From Rickettsiales bacterium (GTDB lineage Bacteria; Pseudomonadota; Alphaproteobacteria; Rickettsiales; UBA1997): a DNA stretch of 64,000 bases. How positions within the stretch are numbered: the first letter of the stretch is position 1; each line of letters begins with the position of its first letter. Positions 45,049-54,628 of this stretch are shown here, piece after piece. The notes beneath the pieces are model-generated. The model did no database searches. It was not told where the DNA came from and worked only from the letters and a program-made list of their open reading frames with translations. Both the position numbers and the translations under genes were made by a program. Location: assembly GCA_017999675.1 (NCBI GenBank), contig JAGNLL010000005.1, positions 28,249-92,248 of the forward strand, given 5' to 3'.

Positions 45049-47895
45049 ATGTCTAAGGAAGTAATAACCTCAGAGTCGCGACTATTCACAGAAGAATTAG
45101 CAAAACGTTCAAAAGCTTATGATGCGAAAAAGCAACTTGAAAAACTTGCGAATAATAAAAGAGGGTCGTCTAGCGTTAAAAGTGATGCAGTCAGTAGTCT
45201 CCCTAGGTCTGTGGCAGGAGACGTCCTTATAAATGAAAAACCGGATGCTCAGAATGAGGATGAAAAATCTGTAAGCGATGATGATATTGATCCTTCGGTG
45301 CATTCCGGCAAGTCACGAGAAGCAAATTCTAAACATGACTCTGAAACTAAGGTCGTGAATAAAGATGGTGACTCTAGCTCTGAAACTTCGCGTAAAAGCA
45401 AAAATGATATTAAGCCACAAGCTTCTGACGATAATAAGTCTAAGGCTTCTGGCAATGAAGAATTTGAAGAGGATGGACTTTATTGGGAATGGTCAAGAGA
45501 GGATATCAATAAAACAAAGTTGTCAAATCTGGCTATACAAGTCGAACAGCTGACACAAGATCTATTAGGCGCTAATAAGGCATCAAAAGCTTTAGAGGAT
45601 AGGTTTAATGGATTAGAGCAGACTCTAAGGAGTCTCATCGCATCGCAAGTTTCTCGGAAAAGCGGCGAACCAGTATTTGCTGCCGCAACTCCAAGCGTAA
45701 ACATTGCGAATGTCATGCCTTCTTCGGCTTCAGAAGGTGGTTTGTTATCAAGGGTTGTGGCTTTAGAGTCGCAGGTGAAGCAATTAATGGATGCTCAGTC
45801 CGTGGCTGCGCCTCCAGTAAATAATCCAGCTAAAACAGCGACTTCTCGAGAAGCTCAAGTGTCGCCTCCTCCAGCGGAAGCGGATGCTTCTAAACCTAAA
45901 ACAGCACCAGATGCACCAGGCAAAACAAAAACTGCTACAAAAAAAGATGCGGGCGAAGAAGACGATTCTAAGTGGTTAAAAACGCTGCCTTACGATAAAT
46001 TTAGAAAAGAGCACTCGTATCTTTTTGACAAAACTGTCGACGAAAACGGTTTAAATAACCTGTCGCTAATTCCCGAAATAATTAGCCAAAAGGTTGAGCT
46101 GTATGAAAGCGGCATGGCGGTTTTTTGTTTTTTGGATAGAGAAGGATTGGTTAATCTTAACCAAAACATTGAAAGCGCTAAGATTGAAAACGCTAAGATT
46201 GAAAACGCTAGGGACGCTGCCAAGGGTAGAAATCCGGTGATGTCCATGGCCAAGGTTGTAAACCCCAATGGCAATAATATTCCGCCTGAAGAATATTATT
46301 TAGTTTTTTCGTCGCCGCAGCACGGTGTTTCAATAACAGTTGTTCCGCAGTCTGTTGCCGAAGGTATTTTGACAGAATCTGACAACGAGTTTAAAAAATC
46401 TGCAAAAGTTGCTGCGAAAATTAAGGTACTTAAAAAGGCGCTCAAATATTTAGAGGAGCAAGCCAGTTTGTCAGCGGGGGGGGAGGGCTCGGTTGCTGGC
46501 GATGAAGGCTCGGTTGCTGACGATGAAGGCTCGGTTGATGGTGATGATATTGCTGACAAAATTAAAGAGCTGAAGTCTCTTATTGAAAAAGCTGAGGCAT
46601 CAATAAGTTCGGATGAAAAAGATGTCTGGAGTAAAAGATTGGACAAAAATTATTCAACTAGGTCTGAAGTTTTAGAAGAAGTTTTGGAAGAAGTTGGTGA
46701 ATACGATCTAAAAAGCAGCTTTTCTAGGTTTCTGAAAGGGGGTGAAGAATGGGCGAAGATACTCACCGAAGAAGCCATGCCTGCAAAAATAGACAAAGCC
46801 ACAGCAAATAAACTGCGCAAACGCTGCGCTTACAAGGAGGTTGATGCTAATGAGAAATGTGAAGATTTAACTTACACACAAACAGAAAGAGCTCAGGTAA
46901 TTAGTAAGGTCACTGCGTGGAGCTTTGACCCTCGTGGCAAAAAGCAAGAAAGGTTCGAAAAATCTTTAGATGCTGCAACAATGTGGTCGGGCAAAAATCC
47001 GGGCCTTTCTTACAGAAGGCCTCACGATAATGACGATGTGGCAAGTGTTGTATTTACCGGCGCAGACGGTGGAAAAAAGCCTTACGACGGCAACGACATT
47101 ATGTATTTAAAAATTCGTGGCACTACAGAAGCCGACGACTACTACGTAAAAGTTCAGGTCGCAACAGCTGAAAGAGAATACGAATCTTACGAGAACGGAA
47201 AGCTAAAGCCAAAAAAGTGCGAAGTGGGCGACATCATCATCGACAAAGCCACTGTGTTTTGGAGAGACAAAGAAGGAAAGCATCACCCAAAACCAGTTTC
47301 AGAGCTTTCAGAATTTTCTCAAAAGCGCTACAATTGCTTTAACGTTAATGCCATGTCCGTGACCAATGGGGAGCGTAAGACTGCAATTTTATTTGAAGGC
47401 GACTCAATTCCTACGATAAATCTTACAAAAGTTGCTGAGGTTTCTAAAACAAAGGATGCTGAGGCGAAAATGGCGTTTCAGCAAGTGCGTCAAATATCAG
47501 AGCGCTTCGACATTGTCATCAAAAGAAGGCCGGGGAAGAAGCTAGGTGAATGGGTTGCTGAAGGCGATGGTAAAACCATGTATTTGCGTGATTTGCGTGA
47601 CCCAGAAAATCTTACAGAAATTTCAACAAAAGGAAAAGACGCGGACCTATTTAAAATATTGAAAGACAAGGGTTGTGACGAAGAATTGATAAAAAGTCTA
47701 ACAGATGAGTCTAAAAAATCTTTTGCAGGGCAAAAAATCAGCACACAAGATTTTACAGATAGGCCATTCCTCAAGCTTCTTGAGAAAAAGGTAAACCCAA
47801 AAGCGCAATGTAAACCAAGACATGCCATAACTCTTTCAGAACAGCTTCGAAGCAGAGATGACGGAGCTGGCACTAAGGGTGGTGGTCGCGACTAA
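45049..47895 (+). CDS. Orphan 948-residue protein with G8 tract and repeats
   Basis: I do not recognise this protein. It has no signal peptide or membrane segment. Residues 1-150 are charged and disordered (KSVSDDDIDPSVHSGKSRE), and 160-205 form a likely coiled coil. Residues 215-305 are Ala/Pro/Ser-rich, and 310-948 look globular and mixed. Internal repeats include ENAKIENAKIENA near 379-391 and GSVA-[GD]-DE copies near 480-500. A run of eight G at 46476-46483 lies in codons 476-479. The end is basic (RSRDDGAGTKGGGRD). mnmG starts 3 bases after the stop, so the two may be co-transcribed. It resembles the 790-residue orphan in composition, not visibly in sequence. Confidence 0.6.
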   Translation: MSKEVITSESRLFTEELAKRSKAYDAKKQLEKLANNKRGSSSVKSDAVSSLPRSVAGDVLINEKPDAQNEDEKSVSDDDIDPSVHSGKSREANSKHDSETKVVNKDGDSSSETSRKSKNDIKPQASDDNKSKASGNEEFEEDGLYWEWSREDINKTKLSNLAIQVEQLTQDLLGANKASKALEDRFNGLEQTLRSLIASQVSRKSGEPVFAAATPSVNIANVMPSSASEGGLLSRVVALESQVKQLMDAQSVAAPPVNNPAKTATSREAQVSPPPAEADASKPKTAPDAPGKTKTATKKDAGEEDDSKWLKTLPYDKFRKEHSYLFDKTVDENGLNNLSLIPEIISQKVELYESGMAVFCFLDREGLVNLNQNIESAKIENAKIENARDAAKGRNPVMSMAKVVNPNGNNIPPEEYYLVFSSPQHGVSITVVPQSVAEGILTESDNEFKKSAKVAAKIKVLKKALKYLEEQASLSAGGEGSVAGDEGSVADDEGSVDGDDIADKIKELKSLIEKAEASISSDEKDVWSKRLDKNYSTRSEVLEEVLEEVGEYDLKSSFSRFLKGGEEWAKILTEEAMPAKIDKATANKLRKRCAYKEVDANEKCEDLTYTQTERAQVISKVTAWSFDPRGKKQERFEKSLDAATMWSGKNPGLSYRRPHDNDDVASVVFTGADGGKKPYDGNDIMYLKIRGTTEADDYYVKVQVATAEREYESYENGKLKPKKCEVGDIIIDKATVFWRDKEGKHHPKPVSELSEFSQKRYNCFNVNAMSVTNGERKTAILFEGDSIPTINLTKVAEVSKTKDAEAKMAFQQVRQISERFDIVIKRRPGKKLGEWVAEGDGKTMYLRDLRDPENLTEISTKGKDADLFKILKDKGCDEELIKSLTDESKKSFAGQKISTQDFTDRPFLKLLEKKVNPKAQCKPRHAITLSEQLRSRDDGAGTKGGGRD
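46476..46548 (+). repeat. G8 homopolymer plus three 21-bp tandem repeats in a CDS
   Basis: Eight G (46476-46483) are followed within a few bases by three copies of a 21-bp unit starting GGCTCGGTTG (46486-46506, 46507-46527, 46528-46548), the last one diverged. Each unit encodes seven residues of the type GSVAGDE. Loss or gain of one G would shift the frame of the 948-residue gene; loss of a 21-bp unit would not. Confidence 0.75.
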
Positions 47896-47898
47896 TTC

Positions 47899-49770
47899 AT
47901 GTCTAGCGATTCAAATTTTGAAACAATTGTAATCGGCGCCGGTCATGCCGGCGTTGAAGCTGCCTGCGCCTCAGCGCGCATGGGGGCAAAAACTTTACTG
48001 GTCACTAAAAAGCCAGAAAATTTAGGCGAGATGTCGTGCAATCCTGCAATTGGCGGCGTTGCCAAGGGCACAATTGTTAAAGAAGTTGATGCGCTTGACG
48101 GCGTAATGGCTAAAGCAATTGACGAAGCTGGCATTCACTTTCGCATTTTAAATGCCTCAAAAGGCCCGGCGGTGCACTCGCCACGCGCGCAGGCTGATCG
48201 CGAACTTTACAAAATTGCGATTAATAAAATTTTAAAAAATTACCCAAATCTCGAAATTATTTTTGCCTCGGTTGAAGATATTGAAATTGCAGATGGCAAG
48301 GTTTGTGGTGTTGTTCTGGGTGATGGAAAAAAAATAAAATGCACTTCAGTAATTCTCACAACCGGCACTTTTTTGCGCGGTGTAATTCACATTGGGGACC
48401 AAAAAACCCCCGCAGGGCGCGTTGGCGAAGAGCCTTCTTACGGCATTTCAAAAACTCTTGAATCACACAATTTTTCTTTAGCGCGCCTTAAAACCGGCAC
48501 GCCGCCTAGAATTGATCGCGCCTCAATTGATTTTTCTAACCTAGAAGAGCAGGCAGGCGACAATCCACCGCAACCATTTTCTTATTTAAACGATTCGGTC
48601 GCAGCGCCACAAACTCACTGTTTCATTACCTATACCAACACCAAAACTCACGAAATCATCAAAAATAATTTACACAAATCTGCCATGTATGGCGGCCATA
48701 TTGCTGGGGTTGGGCCGCGTTATTGCCCGTCGATCGAAGATAAAATTCACCGCTTTTACGACAAAGACCGTCATCAAATTTTCTTAGAGCCAGAAGGCTT
48801 GAACAGTGATCTAATTTATCCAAATGGCATTTCAACTTCGCTACCTTTGGATGTTCAAATTGAATTTTTAAAAACAATTCCGGGTCTAGAAAATTGCCGC
48901 GTCACCCAAGCGGGATATGCCATTGAATATGATTTTGTTGATCCGCGCGAATTGCTGCCAACACTTGAAACTAAAAAAATTCGCGGGCTGTTTTTTGCCG
49001 GGCAAATCAACGGCACCACAGGCTACGAAGAAGCTGCAGGGCAGGGCTTAGTTGCCGGAATTAACGCCGCACTTGTGGCGCGTGGCTCAAACGAAGAATT
49101 TGTGTTGGATCGCGCCAGCAGCTACATCGGCGTGATGATTGACGACCTTACAACTCTTGGCACTTCTGAGCCTTACCGCATGTTAACCTCGCGCGCCGAA
49201 TATCGCCTAAGCCTTCGCGCTGATAATGCCGACATGCGTTTGACCGAAATGGGAATAAAAATTGGCGTGGTAAAAAGTGAGCGTGAAAAGTTTTTTAATG
49301 AGAAAAAAAACAAAATCGAAGCGGCGACAAACTTGCTGGAAAATTTAAAAATTTCGCCAAATAAAATTTCAGAATTTGGCGCAAATATTAAGCAAGATGG
49401 TGTGGTTAGAAGTGCGATGAATTTGCTTTCATTTCCCGAAATTGATTTTGATTTAATTGCTAAAATTTGGCCAAACGAAGTTGCGCAAATTGATGAAAAA
49501 ACCAAAAAACAAATTTCAATTAATGCGCTTTACAGCTCTTATTTAAAGCGTCAGGAGCGTGATTTAGAAATTTTTCGTAAAGACGAAAATATTAAAATTC
49601 CACTCGAGTTAGATTATTCAAAAATTGAAAGTTTGTCTTTAGAGGTGCGCGAAAAATTAAATAAATTTCGTCCGGCAACAATTGCTGCAGCCTTTAAAAT
49701 TCAAGGCATAACACCAGCTTCAATAATGGCAGTGATGGTTTATGTGAAAAATAATTTTGGTAAAAAATAG
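47899..49770 (+). CDS. mnmG: tRNA uridine-5-carboxymethylaminomethyl modification enzyme MnmG
   Basis: MnmG (GidA) works with MnmE to modify U34 of certain tRNAs. The 623-residue protein has the FAD motif [19 protein letters not shown] at about 11-29, [11 protein letters not shown], the Cys-containing [31 protein letters not shown] and a helical C-terminal domain. The gene often lies beside rsmG and parAB; here a TPR gene and pilT follow, so that cluster is broken. Confidence 0.96.
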   Translation: MSSDSNFETIVIGAGHAGVEAACASARMGAKTLLVTKKPENLGEMSCNPAIGGVAKGTIVKEVDALDGVMAKAIDEAGIHFRILNASKGPAVHSPRAQADRELYKIAINKILKNYPNLEIIFASVEDIEIADGKVCGVVLGDGKKIKCTSVILTTGTFLRGVIHIGDQKTPAGRVGEEPSYGISKTLESHNFSLARLKTGTPPRIDRASIDFSNLEEQAGDNPPQPFSYLNDSVAAPQTHCFITYTNTKTHEIIKNNLHKSAMYGGHIAGVGPRYCPSIEDKIHRFYDKDRHQIFLEPEGLNSDLIYPNGISTSLPLDVQIEFLKTIPGLENCRVTQAGYAIEYDFVDPRELLPTLETKKIRGLFFAGQINGTTGYEEAAGQGLVAGINAALVARGSNEEFVLDRASSYIGVMIDDLTTLGTSEPYRMLTSRAEYRLSLRADNADMRLTEMGIKIGVVKSEREKFFNEKKNKIEAATNLLENLKISPNKISEFGANIKQDGVVRSAMNLLSFPEIDFDLIAKIWPNEVAQIDEKTKKQISINALYSSYLKRQERDLEIFRKDENIKIPLELDYSKIESLSLEVREKLNKFRPATIAAAFKIQGITPASIMAVMVYVKNNFGKK

Positions 49771-49912
49771 TAAAAAATTTTCTCAAAAAAAATCACAAAA
49801 ACTGCACTGATTTGCAAAACAGCTTCATGTCTTTTCTTTTAATTTTTAGAAAAATAGAACAATCAAAATTACTCCCCTCGCTCAAATCATTTTAAAAAAT
49901 ACTAACAACGTC

Positions 49913-50779
49913 ATGATCAAAACTAACAGCTTCAAAAGCTTTGTATTTTTTGTTGTAATTGCCTCGCTGCAAAGCCTTGCCACAAGTGCTTTTGCGTCTG
50001 ATTTAGCTTCAAATGACGATGTTATAAAACAGATTGAAAAAACCCTGCTTTTCGACAAAGATTCTCGCGCAAAAATTGATGTCTACAAAAAGAAAAAATC
50101 TGCCAAAAAAAGTGATTTTACGATGACCGCAGGTGACGTAAAAGATGGTGAGGCAAATAGCGAAATTGAAATTTTGGCGGTTGATCCAAAATCAGAAAAT
50201 TTCGACATTCGCGAAAAAGAAAAACTCGCTTACAACGCAGCATTAATTGGCCAATATGAAGTTGCAGTTGAGCTTTACAAACAGGTGATTGCTTCAGAGT
50301 CAAATAATATTTACAGCAAATTTTCTCTTGCGGTTGTTTACCAAAAGCTTGGTCAAATTCGCCAAGCCAAAACTTTGTACCGCGATTTGTTGAAGGATAA
50401 TCCTGACAACCAAGAAGAAATTATCGGAAATTTACTAGCCATTTTAATTGAAGAATCACCAAAAGACGCGGCTTATTTATTGTCGCGCTTAACCACGCAA
50501 AATCCAAATTCAGCCTACATTTTAGCCCAAGCAGCGGTTGCCTACGACAAAAATAAAAATTACAGCAAGGCAATAGAGTTGCTTGAAAGAGCGGTTGAAA
50601 TTGACGCCGCAAACTTGGGCTACAAATTTAACTTAGCGGTGATTTACGACAAAACTGCGCAAAGCGACAAGGCAATCGACCTCTATTCGCAAATTGAAGA
50701 AAAACATTCTGACGCAGACTCTGCTATTTCAATTGATCAAGTTCAAAACCGCCTTCAAACCCTTAGAAATAAATTATAA
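49913..50779 (+). CDS. Exported TPR-repeat protein
   Basis: The 288-residue protein has a signal peptide (about 1-28, ending SAFA) and a basic linker. TPR-type repeats fill about residues 95-260; examples are YNAALIGQYEVAVELYKQVI and AAVAYDKNKNYSKAIELLER. It ends 3 bases before pilT. By position it may serve the pilus, as the TPR pilotin PilF does in other bacteria, but I see no lipobox, so that role is only a guess. The 142-bp gap before it holds nothing I can identify. Confidence 0.7.
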   Translation: MIKTNSFKSFVFFVVIASLQSLATSAFASDLASNDDVIKQIEKTLLFDKDSRAKIDVYKKKKSAKKSDFTMTAGDVKDGEANSEIEILAVDPKSENFDIREKEKLAYNAALIGQYEVAVELYKQVIASESNNIYSKFSLAVVYQKLGQIRQAKTLYRDLLKDNPDNQEEIIGNLLAILIEESPKDAAYLLSRLTTQNPNSAYILAQAAVAYDKNKNYSKAIELLERAVEIDAANLGYKFNLAVIYDKTAQSDKAIDLYSQIEEKHSDADSAISIDQVQNRLQTLRNKL

Positions 50780-50782
50780 AAC

Positions 50783-51811
50783 ATGATCGAAAAAATTCTC
50801 ACCTACGCCAAAAAGCAAAAATGCTCTGACGTTCACATCACTACCGGATCATCGCCAATGTTGCGTGTAGATGGCGATATTGTGGCAATTCCTGACGCTC
50901 CAGTTTTAGATGAATCTGGAGTAATGGAGATGCTAAATGCCATTATGAACGACGTTCAGAAAAAAATTTATGCTGAAAAATGGGAGTTAGATTTTTCAAT
51001 TAAAGTTGTTGGTGAATTGCGTTTTCGCGTTAACGCCTTTCGCACAATTTACGGACCAGCTGCGGTTTTTCGCGAAATTCCAACTGAAATTAAAAGCCTT
51101 TCAATGCTTCACGCGCCAGAAGTTATTCGCAGCATGGCAGGTTTTAGAAAAGGTTTGGTTCTTGTGGTTGGGCCAACCGGAAGCGGCAAATCAACAACGC
51201 TTGCCGCATTGATTGACCAAATAAACATCAACCACGCTCACCACATTATTACCATTGAAGATCCGGTTGAGTTTGTTCACAAAAATAAAAAATCCCTAAT
51301 CAACCAACGCGAAGTTGGAAACAGCACCTTGTCTTTTGCCAATGCCCTAAGAAGCGCTTTACGCGAAGATCCAGATGTAGTTTTGGTTGGCGAGTTGCGT
51401 GACGTTGAAACAATTCACCTAGCATTAACCGCTGCTGAAACTGGTCACTTGGTTTTAGGCACGCTGCACACCAGCTCTTCAGCTCAAACTATTAACAGAA
51501 TTATCGACGTATTTCCGCCGCAAGACAAGCCGGTTATTCGCACCATGCTTTCAACTTCAATTAAAGCTGTGGTGTCGCAACGTCTTCTCAAAAAAGAGGG
51601 TGGTGGCAGATGCGCAGCTTACGAAATTATGATTGCAAATTCGTCAATTCGTAACCTCATTCGTGAAGATAAGGTTCCGCAAATGAACTCAATTATTGAG
51701 CTTAGCAAAAAGTCGGGCATGTGCTTAATGAAAGACTCAATCAACGACTTGCTGCTTCGCGGTGTAATTAGTCAGGAAGTTGCTAATGAAGCCCTAACTG
51801 CCAACGAATAA
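50783..51811 (+). CDS. pilT: Type IV pilus retraction ATPase PilT
   Basis: PilT is the hexameric motor that depolymerises type IV pili. The 342-residue protein has the N-terminal domain with CSDVHITTGSSPMLRVDG, the Walker A VVGPTGSGKSTT near 130, the Asp box ITIEDPVEFVH, the Walker B EDPDVVLVGELRD and the His box LGTLHTSSSAQTINRI. The length and LRD-AET pattern fit PilT better than PilB. It supports reading the 2.6-5.6 kb module as pilus genes. pilB, pilC and pilin are not in the window. Confidence 0.92.
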   Translation: MIEKILTYAKKQKCSDVHITTGSSPMLRVDGDIVAIPDAPVLDESGVMEMLNAIMNDVQKKIYAEKWELDFSIKVVGELRFRVNAFRTIYGPAAVFREIPTEIKSLSMLHAPEVIRSMAGFRKGLVLVVGPTGSGKSTTLAALIDQININHAHHIITIEDPVEFVHKNKKSLINQREVGNSTLSFANALRSALREDPDVVLVGELRDVETIHLALTAAETGHLVLGTLHTSSSAQTINRIIDVFPPQDKPVIRTMLSTSIKAVVSQRLLKKEGGGRCAAYEIMIANSSIRNLIREDKVPQMNSIIELSKKSGMCLMKDSINDLLLRGVISQEVANEALTANE

Positions 51812-51843
51812 ATCACTCCTCACGTCAAAAAATAATCAAAAAT

Positions 51844-53229
51844 ATGAAATCACTTTTCAGAACCAAAAGCATTGAAAGCGCTCTTGAAGGAGCAAAAAAA
51901 AGCTCTTTGAAAAAAACTTTAACCGCTGTCGATTTAGTTTTGTTGTCGATTGGCTGTATTATTGGCGGTGGTATTTTTGTTTTAACTGGGGTTGCGGCTG
52001 CTAAATACGCTGGCCCGGCAATTTCACTTTCTTACTTTTTTTCTGGAGTCGTTTGTATTTTTGCCGCTTTGGCCTACACCGAACTTGCAGTAATGATTCC
52101 AGTTGCTGGTAGTGCTTACACCTACTCTTACGTGGTGCTAGGAGAATTTATTGCTTGGATTGTGGCTTGGGCTTTAATTTTAGAATACACGCTAATCTCA
52201 TCAACCGTTGCAGCGGGCTGGTCTGGATATCTTGTTGGAATACTTAAAACCGCCAATATTGCCATTCCCGAATATCTTACAAAAGGTCCGTTTGAAGGCG
52301 GAGTTATTAATCTTCCTGCTGTTGCAATCTGCGTGTTTGTTGGTTTGTTGCTACTTCGCGGCACTAAAGAAAGCCTAATTATTAATCGTATTTTGGTTGC
52401 GATAAAACTTGGGGTTATCTTTTTGTTTTTAGCTTTTGCTGCCCCGCACATTAAAATGGAAAATTACGCAGATTTTATGCCATTTGGCTGGAATGGCGTA
52501 ATCGTTGGTTCTGCAGCTATTTTCTTTGCTTATCTCGGCTTTGACGCAATTGCCACAACCGCTGAAGAGTGCAAAAACCCTAATCGCGATTTGCCAATTG
52601 GTATTATTGGCGGCCTGCTTATTTGCGCTGCACTTTACCTAATTGTTTCGTTAGTTCTTACCGGCATTGTCCACTACAGCGAGCTTAATAACGCTGAGCC
52701 AATGGCTTACGCTTTACGCGCCAATGGCAGCAACATTGGTTCTGCCTTGGTTGCAACTGGCACGGTTGCTGGATTAATGGCGGTGCTACTTGTGTTTATG
52801 TATGGGCAGTCTCGCATCTTTCTAGTAATGGCGCGCGATGGCTTGATTCCACCAATCTTTAGCAAGCTTCATAAAAAATTTGGCACCCCGTATGTCGGAT
52901 GTTTATTTGTTGCCTTTTCTACCTCGATGATTTCGGGCTTTACTCCAATTCAAATCATGGGAGACCTATCTAGCCTAGGCACATTATTTGCCTTTGTAAT
53001 GGTTGCCGTTGCGGTGGTTATTTTTAGAATAAGAAGACCAGAATTAGAAAGACCATTCAAATGCCCTGCAGTATTTGTAGTTGGGCCTTTGGCAGTGCTT
53101 AGCTGCGGTTATTTGCTTTATCAGCTATTCTTAAAAACTGGCATTTTCTCTATTCTGTGGTTCTCGTTTGGAATCGTAGTTTACTTTCTCTATGCCTACA
53201 GAAAAAGCCCCCTAAACAAGAAAAAATAA
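51844..53229 (+). CDS. APC-family amino acid permease, copy 1
   Basis: The 461-residue protein has about 12 membrane helices. The N terminus has the CAT/YfnA-type signature LLSIGCIIGGGIFVLTGVAAAKYAGPA (core IGCIIGGGIFVLTG), YTELAVMIPVAGSAYTYSY and FFAYLGFDAIATTAEECKNP. These proteins import amino acids, often cationic or hydrophobic ones; the exact substrate is unknown. The next gene is a close paralogue of the same length 9 bases on, indicating tandem duplication. Confidence 0.88.
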   Translation: MKSLFRTKSIESALEGAKKSSLKKTLTAVDLVLLSIGCIIGGGIFVLTGVAAAKYAGPAISLSYFFSGVVCIFAALAYTELAVMIPVAGSAYTYSYVVLGEFIAWIVAWALILEYTLISSTVAAGWSGYLVGILKTANIAIPEYLTKGPFEGGVINLPAVAICVFVGLLLLRGTKESLIINRILVAIKLGVIFLFLAFAAPHIKMENYADFMPFGWNGVIVGSAAIFFAYLGFDAIATTAEECKNPNRDLPIGIIGGLLICAALYLIVSLVLTGIVHYSELNNAEPMAYALRANGSNIGSALVATGTVAGLMAVLLVFMYGQSRIFLVMARDGLIPPIFSKLHKKFGTPYVGCLFVAFSTSMISGFTPIQIMGDLSSLGTLFAFVMVAVAVVIFRIRRPELERPFKCPAVFVVGPLAVLSCGYLLYQLFLKTGIFSILWFSFGIVVYFLYAYRKSPLNKKK

Positions 53230-53238
53230 GGCCAACAA

Positions 53239-54624
53239 ATGCTCGATTTATTCCGCAAAAAAACCATTGAAGAGCTTGTTGCTTCGTCAAAAAAAAATTC
53301 TCTTAAAAAAACTTTAGGTGCTTTTGACCTAATAATGATCGGCATTGGCTGCACGATTGGCACCGGCATTTTTGTTGTGACGGGTGTTGCCGCCGCAACC
53401 TACGCAGGACCAGCAATTGCGGTTTCTTACTTAATTGCTGCGATTGTCTGCATTTTTGCGGGGCTTGCTTACGCTGAGTTAGCGTCAATGGTTCCGGTTT
53501 CTGGCAGCGCTTACACATACTCTTACGCGGTTTTGGGCGAATTTGTTGCTTGGCTAGTTGGCTGGGGATTAATTTTAGAATATGGGGTAGGGGCTTCAAC
53601 AGTGGCTCTGGGCTGGTCTGGTTACGTTGTTGGCATTTTAAAAACCGGCGGCATTAACTTGCCAGACGCCATAGCCAAATCTCCTTCAGATGGCGGCATC
53701 ATTAACTTACCAGCCATCTTAATTTCACTTTTTATTGGCTTACTACTTGTTCGCGGCACCAAAGAAAGCGTTGCGCTAAATCGCATTTTAGTTGCCACCA
53801 AGCTCATCGTAATTTTCATTTTTCTTCTGATCGCCACACCGATGGTAAAGCCAGAAAACTGGTCAGACTTTGCGCCATTTGGCATTAGTGGAATTTTCAT
53901 TGGCGCTGCCACAGTTTTTTACGCCTACATTGGTTTTGACGCCGTGGCCACTGCGGCTGAAGAATGCAAAAACCCCAAAAGAGATTTGCCAATTGGCATT
54001 ATCGTTTCGGCAATAATCTGTGCCATTCTCTACATCGCTGTGGCTTTGGTTTTAACCGGCATTTCGCACTACACCACCCTTAACAATCCAGAGCCTCTAG
54101 CTCGCGCTCTTCGCGAAAATGGCAACAATATTGGATCTGCTCTAGTTGCAACCGGCGCGGTTGCAGGCATTACCTCGGTTTTGTTAATTTTAATTTACGG
54201 CCAATCGCGCATCTTTTTTGTAATGTCGCGCGACGGATTAATTCCTGCAGCCTTTTCTAAACTCAGCAAAAAATTTGGCACTCCAAGCATTAGCGTAATG
54301 TTTGTGGCCTTTGCTGTTTCAATAGTTTCTGGCCTATTTCCACTCAAAACTTTAAGTCACATTACCAGTCTTGGCACCTTGGCTTCTTTCATTGTGGTTG
54401 CCATTGGCGTTTTAGTTTTGCGCATCAAAGAACCAAACCGCCCACGCACTTTCAAATGCCCAGCAGTCTTTGCTACAGCACCCCTAGCAATTTTGGGTTG
54501 TGGTTATTTGGTGTACACTTTGCTAATTGAAAACGGTATTTACTTTGCCGTTTGGACTGCACTTGGTCTGGCCGTTTATTTTGGTTACGGCTACCGCAGA
54601 AGCGGTTTGAATCAGAAAAAATAA
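53239..54624 (+). CDS. APC-family amino acid permease, copy 2
   Basis: This 461-residue paralogue of the preceding permease aligns to it without large gaps. Both share IGCxIGxGIFVxTGVAA, the SGSAYTYSY-type segment and YIGFDAVATAAEECKNPKRDLPIGI. It differs most in the loop regions and the C-terminal helices, so substrate ranges may differ. Its stop lies 4 bases from the convergent TpsB stop, leaving no room for a terminator. Confidence 0.88.
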   Translation: MLDLFRKKTIEELVASSKKNSLKKTLGAFDLIMIGIGCTIGTGIFVVTGVAAATYAGPAIAVSYLIAAIVCIFAGLAYAELASMVPVSGSAYTYSYAVLGEFVAWLVGWGLILEYGVGASTVALGWSGYVVGILKTGGINLPDAIAKSPSDGGIINLPAILISLFIGLLLVRGTKESVALNRILVATKLIVIFIFLLIATPMVKPENWSDFAPFGISGIFIGAATVFYAYIGFDAVATAAEECKNPKRDLPIGIIVSAIICAILYIAVALVLTGISHYTTLNNPEPLARALRENGNNIGSALVATGAVAGITSVLLILIYGQSRIFFVMSRDGLIPAAFSKLSKKFGTPSISVMFVAFAVSIVSGLFPLKTLSHITSLGTLASFIVVAIGVLVLRIKEPNRPRTFKCPAVFATAPLAILGCGYLVYTLLIENGIYFAVWTALGLAVYFGYGYRRSGLNQKK

Positions 54625-54628
54625 ATAA

